Positions 7,479-15,253 of a DNA stretch of 34,224 nt are shown here, piece by piece. This DNA comes from Gloeobacterales cyanobacterium ES-bin-313 (GTDB lineage: Bacteria; Cyanobacteriota; Cyanobacteriia; Gloeobacterales; Gloeobacteraceae), in contig JACMLN010000148.1 of assembly GCA_014379585.1 (NCBI GenBank), forward strand, positions 1 to 34,224, in the 5' to 3' direction. Within the stretch, counting starts at the first letter, position 1, and each line of letters starts with the position of its first letter. The translations under genes were made by a program, and so were the position numbers. The notes under the pieces were generated by a model, which worked only from the letters and a program-made list of their open reading frames with translations, had not been told where the DNA came from and ran no database searches.

Positions 7479-9575
7479 ATGAATACTCTCTTAATGCTCC
7501 TTGCGGCCTTTCGTCGCCACCTTTCCTGGGTTGTCATCGCCTTTTGTACCATCGTCGCTACGGCGATGGCGGTCGGCTTTTTCACCACGCCAGTCTATAA
7601 GTCCCAGATGCGGGTTCTCTTTTTGGACAACTCCCCGCGCATCAAGTTTCTCGAAGGTTTCGCCGAGGGTGCTCCAGTGACGACGAGCAGCGATCCCCTG
7701 GAAAACAAGATGGCACTGATCAAAACCGACGCCATCTTAGGTACGGCGATCGCCAAGTTTAATTTACGAAACCCTCTGACGAGTAAAGCCTTCACCTCCG
7801 AAGAGTTGCGTTCAGGAATCGCCATTGAGGGCATCCTAGGCACCGATATGGTCGATATTGCCTTCACCAACTCCGATCCAAAGATTGCCAGCCATGTCGT
7901 CACTTCCCTTGCCCAGACGCTTATTGACGACACCATCGCTAGCAATCGCGCACGGGCTACGTCGGTACGAGAATTTATTGAAAAGAAACTGCCCGATGTT
8001 GAACGCAAGCTCAAATACACTGAGCAGAAACGCCAGCAGTACCAGAAGCAATCAGGTTCGATAGAAATTACCGCCGAAACCCAGGGGGCAGTAAGAGAAC
8101 TTGGTGAACTAGAAGCATCCAGTCGTCGATTGCAGGCGACCAACAATGCCCTCAGCTCACAAATCAGCCAGCTTCGGCAGCAGTTGGGGGGTAAATCAAC
8201 TCAGCAAGCAGTGATCGACGTGGCGGTGAGTGCCGACCCCGATCTACAGGCCAATCGGCGTGCCCTTGCGGATCTCGATGCCGAGATTGCCAAACAGAGT
8301 GCGCAATTAGGTGAGCGCCATCCCCTGATGATGAACTATCGTGAGCAGCAAAAAGAGCTTAAGCGGTTGATCTCCAACCGAGCCAAGGCACTGGGCAGCA
8401 CACGTACCGGTGCAGTTGATCCAGTTTCACAGACGATCACCGGTCAATTGGCAGACCTTGAAGCGCGTCTAAGCGGTGGTCGGCAGGAACTAGCCAGTAT
8501 CCAAGCTTCTATGAAGAACTCCCGAAGTCACTTGGCAACGCTGCCAGAGCGACAAGTGACCCTGGCGCAACTAGATCGCCAAGTGCTCCTTGAAACGACC
8601 TCCTACAACCTGCTCGCCAGCCGACTGGAGGAAGCCAAGATCGCTGAAGCACAGAGCTTCGCCAACGTCCGAGTCGTCGATCCAGCCAGCCAGCCGAAAA
8701 ATCCGTTTTGGCCTAATTTTCCGCTGCTGGCAGTTGCTGGCAGCGTGCTGGGCATCGGAGCTGCTTCTGGCCTCGTAGCGCTATTGGAATCTGGACGCCG
8801 GAGTATCGATTCTCAAGCAATGCAAGAACTGTTGCAGGTACCAGTGCTCGCCTCTTTACCCCTGCTGGAATCTTCTTCAGGGAAGACCATCCAGGCATGG
8901 AGTCAAGAAAGCTACCGGATGCTCTGTACAAATTTGCGTTTTTTGGTGCCCATCAATTCCCACAAAGCCTCTGTGTTTGTCGTCAGCTCGCCTGTACCCA
9001 ATGAAGGTAAGTCCACCGTTGCTACCAACCTAGCTCGGGCAATTGCCCGTTCTGGGCGGCGTACCTTGCTTATCGATGGCGATCTGGTGCGACCTAGCCT
9101 GAGCGAAACCTTTGATCTAGATGATGAAGGAGGGCTGGCACTCTGGCTATTTCAGCGTCCCAGCAGTGATGACATTAGAGATTATGTACAACATACCCAG
9201 TTGAATAATCTAGACGTGTTAGGGGCTGGCAACGTGCAACTGGCTGACTCCGGCAGTCTGCTCGATGAAGTGACCGTCGATGCCCTGATCAGTTCCCTTG
9301 AGCGCCACTACGATCAGATCATCATCGACACACCACCCTTGGCGGGTTATGCCCACGGCTTCAGCTTTGCAGCTCGCTCCAATGGGGTGCTATTGGTGCT
9401 TAGGCCAGGCCACGCAGACATCGACGATATTAAGCACATCAAGCAGGCTCTCGACCGCAACGGCATTCCCCTACTTGGTACTGTTTTTAACGGCATTGAC
9501 ACTGAGAGCCTATCGGTGAGCCACTACTATGACCGTCCCAGCAAGCCCAAAAAACAACTGCTACTTCCTGAATGA
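7479..9575 (+). CDS. Wzc-like polysaccharide co-polymerase with BY-kinase domain
   Basis: This 698-residue inner-membrane protein controls chain length and export. The N-terminal Wzz domain contains a first membrane segment at about residues 15-35. It is followed by a long periplasmic coiled-coil region (about 150-400) and a second membrane segment at about 410-440. The cytoplasmic bacterial tyrosine kinase domain then runs to the end. Walker A is PVPNEGKST with Lys511, Walker A' is LLIDGDLVRP near 530, and Walker B is IIIDTPP near 616. The fused Wzz-kinase order is as in proteobacterial Wzc. The C-terminal tail has only a Tyr pair in SHYYDRP, not the usual Tyr-rich cluster. The next gene is the Wza-like export protein, its normal partner. 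Confidence 0.92.
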   Translation: MNTLLMLLAAFRRHLSWVVIAFCTIVATAMAVGFFTTPVYKSQMRVLFLDNSPRIKFLEGFAEGAPVTTSSDPLENKMALIKTDAILGTAIAKFNLRNPLTSKAFTSEELRSGIAIEGILGTDMVDIAFTNSDPKIASHVVTSLAQTLIDDTIASNRARATSVREFIEKKLPDVERKLKYTEQKRQQYQKQSGSIEITAETQGAVRELGELEASSRRLQATNNALSSQISQLRQQLGGKSTQQAVIDVAVSADPDLQANRRALADLDAEIAKQSAQLGERHPLMMNYREQQKELKRLISNRAKALGSTRTGAVDPVSQTITGQLADLEARLSGGRQELASIQASMKNSRSHLATLPERQVTLAQLDRQVLLETTSYNLLASRLEEAKIAEAQSFANVRVVDPASQPKNPFWPNFPLLAVAGSVLGIGAASGLVALLESGRRSIDSQAMQELLQVPVLASLPLLESSSGKTIQAWSQESYRMLCTNLRFLVPINSHKASVFVVSSPVPNEGKSTVATNLARAIARSGRRTLLIDGDLVRPSLSETFDLDDEGGLALWLFQRPSSDDIRDYVQHTQLNNLDVLGAGNVQLADSGSLLDEVTVDALISSLERHYDQIIIDTPPLAGYAHGFSFAARSNGVLLVLRPGHADIDDIKHIKQALDRNGIPLLGTVFNGIDTESLSVSHYYDRPSKPKKQLLLPE

Positions 9576-9582
9576 GTGTGCT

Positions 9583-10647
9583 ATGAAAAGAATTTTTTGG
9601 TTGTCCCTATGCCTTGCCTGCACCAGCTCCATGGGTGAGGTTCTAGGTGCCCCAACCCAGCAAGCTGCAGCTCCAAGCTTCAACGTATCGGTCATCAGCC
9701 AGGGCTATCGCCTGCGACCAGGCGACAAGATCCGCATCGATGTACTGGGTTTCACGGATCTCTCCCGTGAGCAGACGATCCTGCCTGACGGCACGATCAA
9801 CATCATGTACCTGGGAGCCGTCGGAGCCGCAGGGCGTACCCCGGATCAGTTGTCGGATCGTCTGCGCAGCCAGTTCACTGGCATTCTCAAAAAACCGATA
9901 ATTGCCGTTTCGGTCGTGGAAACGCGTCCGCTACAAGTCAATGTCGTTGGCGAGGTACAGCGCCCAGGGCCGCAGGTTTTTATTCCCCAGAACACGGCTT
10001 TCGGAGGTGCCCAGGGTAGAGCCAATCAGCGGTTTGGCACGGAGCGAATCTCCAACGCCCTGTCTCTAGCAGGGGGTGTTACTTCCCGTGCCGATGTGCG
10101 CAAAGTCACCCTGACTCGCCAGCTCACGGATGGCAGCAAACGCACCGAGACGATCAATCTTTGGGAAGCCCTACAAAACGGGAATTTCGAGGGTGATTTG
10201 CCCCTTACGGATGGAGACACCATACAGGTAGCGGCTTTGCCTGTAAGCGATCCGTTAAGCGATGAGATGTCCCAAAAAGTAGCGACTTCTTCCCTGGCTC
10301 CCTTAACGATCAATTTGCAGGTAGCTGGCGAAGTGAAGCGACCTGGGAGCATCGACATCGACCCGCGCTCAAATTTGCTCAATGCCATCTACGCAGCAGG
10401 TGGCCCGTCCAATGAGGCCAATCTCGAAGACGTATCGATTGCTCGCATGCTCCCCAGTGGAAAAATCGAGCGCGTTGCCCTCAACCTCAATAAAGTCTCC
10501 GATGGCAGCCAAAAAGTCCAAGTGCGCAACGGTGATGTCGTCTTCGTTGGGCGCGGTGGCAACTTTACAGCCTCGGATCAGAGCCGCTCATTCCTAGGAC
10601 CATTGGGCGACATACTGCGAATATTCTTTCCATTCCGCATTTTCTAG
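9583..10647 (+). CDS. Wza-like polysaccharide export protein with SLBB domains
   Basis: This is an outer-membrane polysaccharide secretin-like protein, 354 residues from the ATG at 9583. A longer open frame reaches back to 9529 but overlaps wzc, and the 9583 start gives a clean signal peptide (MKRIFWLSLCLAC..., likely cut near residue 23). A lipoprotein cysteine at residue 13 is possible but the lipobox is poor. The polysaccharide-export domain begins at YRLRPGDKIRIDV (about 42-54). One SLBB domain begins near residue 117 (VNVVGEVQRPG), with a large insertion, and a second begins near 243 (LQVAGEVKRPGSI). The hydrophobic end LGDILRIFFPFRIF may be the outer-membrane-spanning helix. It starts 7 bases after wzc and probably works with it as the export channel. 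Confidence 0.9.
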   Translation: MKRIFWLSLCLACTSSMGEVLGAPTQQAAAPSFNVSVISQGYRLRPGDKIRIDVLGFTDLSREQTILPDGTINIMYLGAVGAAGRTPDQLSDRLRSQFTGILKKPIIAVSVVETRPLQVNVVGEVQRPGPQVFIPQNTAFGGAQGRANQRFGTERISNALSLAGGVTSRADVRKVTLTRQLTDGSKRTETINLWEALQNGNFEGDLPLTDGDTIQVAALPVSDPLSDEMSQKVATSSLAPLTINLQVAGEVKRPGSIDIDPRSNLLNAIYAAGGPSNEANLEDVSIARMLPSGKIERVALNLNKVSDGSQKVQVRNGDVVFVGRGGNFTASDQSRSFLGPLGDILRIFFPFRIF

Positions 10648-10652
10648 GATTT

Positions 10653-10671
10653 GAGCCAGAATCTCTGGTTC
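10653..10671. promoter_or_regulatory. 8-bp inverted repeat, related to one at 19960-19976
   Basis: GAGCCAGA and TCTGGTTC can pair (one G-T) around an ATC loop, 5 bases after the stop of the Wza-like gene. Its core, AGCCAGAATCTCTGGTT, matches 14 of 17 positions with AGCCAGAACGTCTGGCT in the leader of the secreted-protein gene at 20018. It could be an operator half-site pair or an RNA hairpin. No T-run follows. Confidence 0.35.
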
Positions 10672-10722
10672 TGACCAGTTTGTGTACTGCTTAACAACTG
10701 TATTAAAAGGGATGAAAACCTG

Positions 10723-11697
10723 ATGAAAGCATTTATTTTGGCGGCAGGTAGAGGAACACGCCTACACCCGCTCACAAATTTGATTCCTAAGCCACTTATT
10801 CCAGTTCTCAATCGGCCTGTAATGGGCCACATGCTCGATTTGTGTCGCGATCACGGCTTTTGTGAAGCGATGGCCAATTTGCACTATAAGGGTGAGATGA
10901 TCGAACGCGCCTTCGATGATGGCCGCCATTACGGTGTGAATCTGCGCTACTCCTACGAGACCCAACTTTTGGGCACGGCAGGTGGAGTGCGCCGACAAGC
11001 AGATTTTTTTCAGGGCGGCACCTTCATAGTCGCCTCTGCAGACGTAGTTACAGATCTTGATCTTACCGAACTACTTGCCTTTCACCGCTCCCATGGTGCG
11101 CTCGCTACCATCGCCACTAAGGTCGTGAGCGACCCATCGCGCTTTGGCGTAGTGGTTTGTGACTCAAACAGCCGCGTGCGATCCTTTCAAGAAAAACCCG
11201 CCCCCGGAACCGCCCGCTCAAACTTGGTGAATATGGGCATTTACATCCTTGAACCGGAGATCTTTGACTATATTCCAGCTGAAGTCGAATTCGACTTCGG
11301 TTCGCAACTGTTTCCGTTGTTGGTTGCAAAGGGTGCACCTGTCTTTGCCATGCAGGCAAAAGCCTACTGGTCCGATATCGGCACGCTCAGCCAATATCTC
11401 CATACCCACTGGGATTTGTTGAGCCAATTGGGAATGCAGCAGCCACGCATTGGTCGTCACACCGTCGTCGAGCCAGGAGCAAGCATCTCGCCAACAGCCT
11501 TGATCGGGGATCACTGCTACATTCATGCCTCTGCGGTGATTGAGGGTAACTCCTGCATTGGTGACGGTACCATCCTCGATCATGGTGCCCGTGTCCTTGA
11601 CTCAGTAGTCTGGTCCGCTGAAGCACTTCGCTTCAGCGTTGCTGAAACCGTCGTACGCTCTGTGCGCGCTGATGATTGCTGCATCGCCATTAGTTAG
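10723..11697 (+). CDS. NDP-sugar pyrophosphorylase with left-handed beta-helix tail
   Basis: This 324-residue nucleotidyltransferase makes an activated sugar for the polysaccharide. The N-terminal GT-A-like domain starts LAAGRGTRLHPLT (6-18) with a KPLIPVLNRP segment, has SADVVTDLDL in place of the usual GD metal motif, and YWSDIGT near 217-223. After residue ~240 come isoleucine-patch hexapeptide repeats of a left-handed beta-helix (RIGRHTVVEPG... IGDHCYI... CIGDGTI). Mannose-1-phosphate guanylyltransferase and glucose-1-phosphate thymidylyltransferase-like members share this layout, so the base and sugar remain open. The start is the ATG at 10723 after an AAAAGGG tract. A cysteine-rich end (DDCCIAIS) is unusual. 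Confidence 0.85.
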   Translation: MKAFILAAGRGTRLHPLTNLIPKPLIPVLNRPVMGHMLDLCRDHGFCEAMANLHYKGEMIERAFDDGRHYGVNLRYSYETQLLGTAGGVRRQADFFQGGTFIVASADVVTDLDLTELLAFHRSHGALATIATKVVSDPSRFGVVVCDSNSRVRSFQEKPAPGTARSNLVNMGIYILEPEIFDYIPAEVEFDFGSQLFPLLVAKGAPVFAMQAKAYWSDIGTLSQYLHTHWDLLSQLGMQQPRIGRHTVVEPGASISPTALIGDHCYIHASAVIEGNSCIGDGTILDHGARVLDSVVWSAEALRFSVAETVVRSVRADDCCIAIS

Positions 11698-11706
11698 GAC
11701 GACGTT

Positions 11707-13110
11707 ATGCAACAGATTCTACTCAAACCCTCAGGCGGTTGGTTCGCCTTCTTCACGATCGCTGGTTGCGTCTTGGCTGGAGCCGCTCTGGCCAAATCAC
11801 CCTTGCTGGTCGGATCTGCGGCTTTAGTCGCCCTGGGGGTAGTATGTTTGATTCTTAAATTTGAAGCAACCGTAATTACGCTTTTGGTACTACGTTCAAG
11901 CCTCGACCCATTCGGCAGTTACGGCCTGACGGGTGCTCTGGCCTTGCTGATTGATGCGGTGACAATTATTTTCCTGTTCACTCGACTGATTGCTCGCAAA
12001 CCAATCCAAGGTGATTGGTTGTGGGGAGTATTAGCACTCTTTATCGGTCTAATGGCCTTCTGGCCCATCGCTATGTTTCAGGGCTGGCTTGGGTTCCGTG
12101 CCGATGCTGGGCTCCTTGGTTTATCAACGTTGGGTGCGAATTGTTGGCGCGAATGGATTCGTATTCTCTCCTTTCCGATGATCTACGGACTCGTCATGCA
12201 GCTAAAAGGCCGTATTGCTCCCGAACGGCTATTGAGTCTTGTAATGCTCTCGCTCATCGTGCCATTGACTGTTGCTTTCTTGCAAATGTTCGCTAATGGC
12301 GCTCTGCCGATGCTTTTGCAGACGATACAGGAGGGCCGCGCCTATGGTACCGTCAGTCACCCCGATGCTTTCGTTCTTTACTTGCTGATGATGATGGGGA
12401 TGTCTTGGTGGAAATTCCGCCTCTCTGGTCACTGGCGATGGCTTGTGTTGATGGCGGTGTTGGTTATCCCCTATACGGGAACCAAAACGCTTGGTGGATT
12501 GGGTATGGCGGCGATCTTTCTAGCGGTGCTGATTCTGCCACGGCTCAATGCAAAGACGCTCATCGGTGCATCCATTGCAGTGGTATTAGTGATCGGTTCT
12601 TTTGCTGCCTCCCCAGCAGGGCAGGAGCGACTGGAGTCGCTGCGCCAGACACCCATCCTAAATGGCCAACTTGACATAAATAATGTTGTACATTTAGCAA
12701 GTGTAACAAATAACTCGTTTGTCTGGCGATTGGCACAGTGGACTTACTTGCTCGATGCCTGGAAAGCCTCTCCTGTCTTTGGTTACGGACTTGAAACTTC
12801 AAGTGCACTTTCCCCGTTGCATAACGGTGCCCACAACGACTACGTGCGTGCTCTAGCAGAGACAGGCATCGTTGGGCTAGGGCTTTACCTAGGATTATGG
12901 GCTGCGGTGCTTACCCGGTTGATGAAGCTGTGGCGCGACTCACGTCTGAACTCGAGCACCCGCGAGTTGCATCTATCGCTCGTTGCAATCTGTATATCGT
13001 TACTATTTGCTGGGCTCACAAATCACATGTGGGGCACAACGACGTTCTTTTTTTATTGGTGGACAGCTCTGGCAGTTGCAGGCTGGGATTTTGAGGAGAA
13101 AACTTCATGA
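11707..13110 (+). CDS. O-antigen ligase/polymerase-family membrane protein (Wzy-like)
   Basis: This 467-residue integral membrane protein has about 10-12 hydrophobic segments. The large periplasmic loop near residues 300-385 holds the family signature: a RLAQWTYLLDAWKASPVFGYG segment, then AHNDYVRALAETGIVG with the conserved His near 376. Family members polymerise lipid-linked repeat units (Wzy) or ligate glycans (WaaL). With Wzc/Wza encoded just upstream, polymerase is the better guess. It lies 9 bases after the pyrophosphorylase and overlaps the next GT2 gene by ATGA (13107-13110). It is the only polymerase candidate in the window. Confidence 0.87.
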   Translation: MQQILLKPSGGWFAFFTIAGCVLAGAALAKSPLLVGSAALVALGVVCLILKFEATVITLLVLRSSLDPFGSYGLTGALALLIDAVTIIFLFTRLIARKPIQGDWLWGVLALFIGLMAFWPIAMFQGWLGFRADAGLLGLSTLGANCWREWIRILSFPMIYGLVMQLKGRIAPERLLSLVMLSLIVPLTVAFLQMFANGALPMLLQTIQEGRAYGTVSHPDAFVLYLLMMMGMSWWKFRLSGHWRWLVLMAVLVIPYTGTKTLGGLGMAAIFLAVLILPRLNAKTLIGASIAVVLVIGSFAASPAGQERLESLRQTPILNGQLDINNVVHLASVTNNSFVWRLAQWTYLLDAWKASPVFGYGLETSSALSPLHNGAHNDYVRALAETGIVGLGLYLGLWAAVLTRLMKLWRDSRLNSSTRELHLSLVAICISLLFAGLTNHMWGTTTFFFYWWTALAVAGWDFEEKTS

Positions 13111-13955
13111 CCCGCATCTATGGACTCTGCTTGGTTCGCAATGAAGGCGATGTCATTGCCCAAACACTACTGCACGCAAGCCGCTTCTGCCATCGTATTT
13201 ACGTGTGGGATAACGGCAGTACCGACGACACTTGGGAGCGGATTCATTCGCTTGCTCACCCATCTATCGAGTTGTTCAGCCGCGAGGCTACACCTTTTCA
13301 CGATGGGTTGAGGGCAAAGATTTTTAATGCCATGCGGCACGAATGCGCACCAGGAGACTGGCTGTATATCCTTGATGGAGACGAATTTTTGGTTGGCCAT
13401 CCGAATCGAGCCATTGCAGTCGCAGAGAAGGAAGGAGCAAATCAGATTAATACTTTGCAATATAACTTTCATTTTTCTGATCGCGATTGGGAACAGTACA
13501 AAACCGGAAAGGACGACCGCAAGTTGCCGATTGCAGAGCGGCGGCGCTACTATCGCTTCGCGAATATCGAGCAGCGCTTTTTCCGCTTTGATCCGAACAT
13601 ACAGTGGCCAGAGCATACCACCGAGCGTTATCCACGCGGTTTTGCGATTCCGCCAAAACTAAAGCGTTGCTCCTATCGCTTACCCAACTGCCATTATCAG
13701 TACCGCGATCCTGAGCAGATCCAGCTGCGCCTCGAAACGCGTCTGGCGGCAAGACAGGCTAACCATAACAACTTTCTGCACTACAGCGCACTCGATGAAG
13801 AGATCAATTGGCAACGCTTTATCGTTCCAAGTCACGATCTGCATCATTACAACAACGATGGCCAATTCAAATTTAATCTCAACGAACGGTTCCAGCTTTT
13901 TCGGCGCGACCTGGGTCGTCGCGATTTCTTCAGATTCGATTTTCTAGCTGGTTGA
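13107..13955 (+). CDS. Family 2-type glycosyltransferase (GT2 superfamily)
   Basis: The protein has 282 residues. It opens IYGLCLVRNEGDVI, followed by VWDNGSTDDTWE and a metal-binding YILDGDEF near residues 88-94. This is the pattern of the Glyco_tranf_2_4 type of GT-A enzyme. These proteins add sugars to lipid-linked or protein acceptors in the cytoplasm. No membrane segment is seen, so it is probably peripheral. Translation is coupled to the Wzy-like gene through a 4-base overlap. The 3' end (TTGA at 13952-13955) overlaps a possible upstream start of the following GT4 gene. Confidence 0.85.
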   Translation: MTRIYGLCLVRNEGDVIAQTLLHASRFCHRIYVWDNGSTDDTWERIHSLAHPSIELFSREATPFHDGLRAKIFNAMRHECAPGDWLYILDGDEFLVGHPNRAIAVAEKEGANQINTLQYNFHFSDRDWEQYKTGKDDRKLPIAERRRYYRFANIEQRFFRFDPNIQWPEHTTERYPRGFAIPPKLKRCSYRLPNCHYQYRDPEQIQLRLETRLAARQANHNNFLHYSALDEEINWQRFIVPSHDLHHYNNDGQFKFNLNERFQLFRRDLGRRDFFRFDFLAG

Positions 13956-14056
13956 AGAACGTTGGCATTCTTTTCAGATCATCGATTCTAGGCAGGACTG
14001 CACCAACAAGCGGGCCTGCATTCACTACAGCCACCCAAATAATGGCGGGAAATTTT

Positions 14057-15178
14057 ATGAAGAAACACGTTGGCATCTTCCGAATGCTTTATCCTGCCCC
14101 CTCCGAGGCATTTATTACGGAGCAAGTGAGTCACTTAAAGGATTTCGAGCCGACCATTGTTGCTACTCGGACAATTGGTAAAAGCAGCTTTCCAACCGTT
14201 GTTGTCAGTCCCGATCATCATTCTAATTTCGATACACAACTGTACGCCTTCAGCCGAAAACCAGAGTTGTTCAAGCAGGCAAAAAGCCTCAAGAGCCTTG
14301 ACCTATTACACGCCCACTTTGGGCCGGATGGTGTCTACGCTATGCCCTTAGCAAAGCAACTAGATGTCCCACTGATCGTCACTTACCACGGATTCGAAAC
14401 AGTTGCCTCGCGCCTTGCAATGTGGCTGTCCCGAGACTTGATGAATTACCAGTTCTTGCTCCATGAAGCAGGTTTGAAGCGTCAGGCAGCAGCAATCATT
14501 GCGGTCTCTAAATTTATCGAAAGGCGTCTTATCGAAAAGGGGTATCCCAAAGAGAAGATTATCCGACACTATATCGGTGTTGACACAGAGAAATTCACTC
14601 CTGCTCTCACTCCTGCTTCGGAACGATACATCCTTTGCGTTGGCAGGCACACCCGACGCAAGGGCATCGATACTTTGCTACGTGCCTTTGCCCGCATTGC
14701 CCATAAGCACCCAGACGTTTCGCTGTTGCAGGTGGGTGCTGGTCCCTTGACTGTTGGGTTGAAAGGATTGGCAGTGGAGCTAGGCATTGAGGGACGGGTA
14801 CGCTTCGCCGGATCTCAGCCCCATGACCAAGTTGTCAGCTTGATGCGAGGCGCTGAGATCTTCGCCCTACCGAGTCGCACCTCTGGCAGTGGGGACAGTG
14901 AGGCGTTGGGCATTGTCTTCAATGAAGCTTCTGCTTGCGCTGTTCCTGTGGTTTCTACCCATCACGGTGGTATTCCTGAAGCTGTCCGCCACGGTGAGAC
15001 AGGTCTATTGGCTCCCGAAAACAACGATCAGCAGTTAGCCCAACATCTCGATGCCCTTTTGGGAGATCGGGCTACGGCTCGGCGGATGGGAGTGCTTGGC
15101 CGAGAGTTCACCTGCGAAATGTTTGATATTCGCAAACAAACCGCCAAACTTGAGGCGATTTATTGTCAGTTCTGCTAA
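14057..15178 (+). CDS. Family 4 glycosyltransferase (GT4)
   Basis: This 373-residue GT-B enzyme is counted from the ATG at 14057, which has GGCGGG about 8 bases upstream. An open frame from a TTG at 13952 would add 35 residues that do not look like a GT4 start. The N-terminal half has LLHAHFGPDG and VTYHGFE. The C-terminal nucleotide-sugar domain has YILCVGRHTRRKGIDTLLRAF, and the donor-binding SEALGIVFNEASACAVPVV carries the ExxxxxxxE pair. The family retains the anomeric configuration of the donor sugar and works in repeat-unit assembly. It sits between a GT2 gene and the ABC exporter. The sugar specificity cannot be told. Confidence 0.87.
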   Translation: MKKHVGIFRMLYPAPSEAFITEQVSHLKDFEPTIVATRTIGKSSFPTVVVSPDHHSNFDTQLYAFSRKPELFKQAKSLKSLDLLHAHFGPDGVYAMPLAKQLDVPLIVTYHGFETVASRLAMWLSRDLMNYQFLLHEAGLKRQAAAIIAVSKFIERRLIEKGYPKEKIIRHYIGVDTEKFTPALTPASERYILCVGRHTRRKGIDTLLRAFARIAHKHPDVSLLQVGAGPLTVGLKGLAVELGIEGRVRFAGSQPHDQVVSLMRGAEIFALPSRTSGSGDSEALGIVFNEASACAVPVVSTHHGGIPEAVRHGETGLLAPENNDQQLAQHLDALLGDRATARRMGVLGREFTCEMFDIRKQTAKLEAIYCQFC

Positions 15179-15253
15179 TCGACCACACCAGAAAAAACCG
15201 ACTGGCCAGTGATCGGCAATGATCTCGTATTGTCTAGCAAAAAGGATCTGTTT

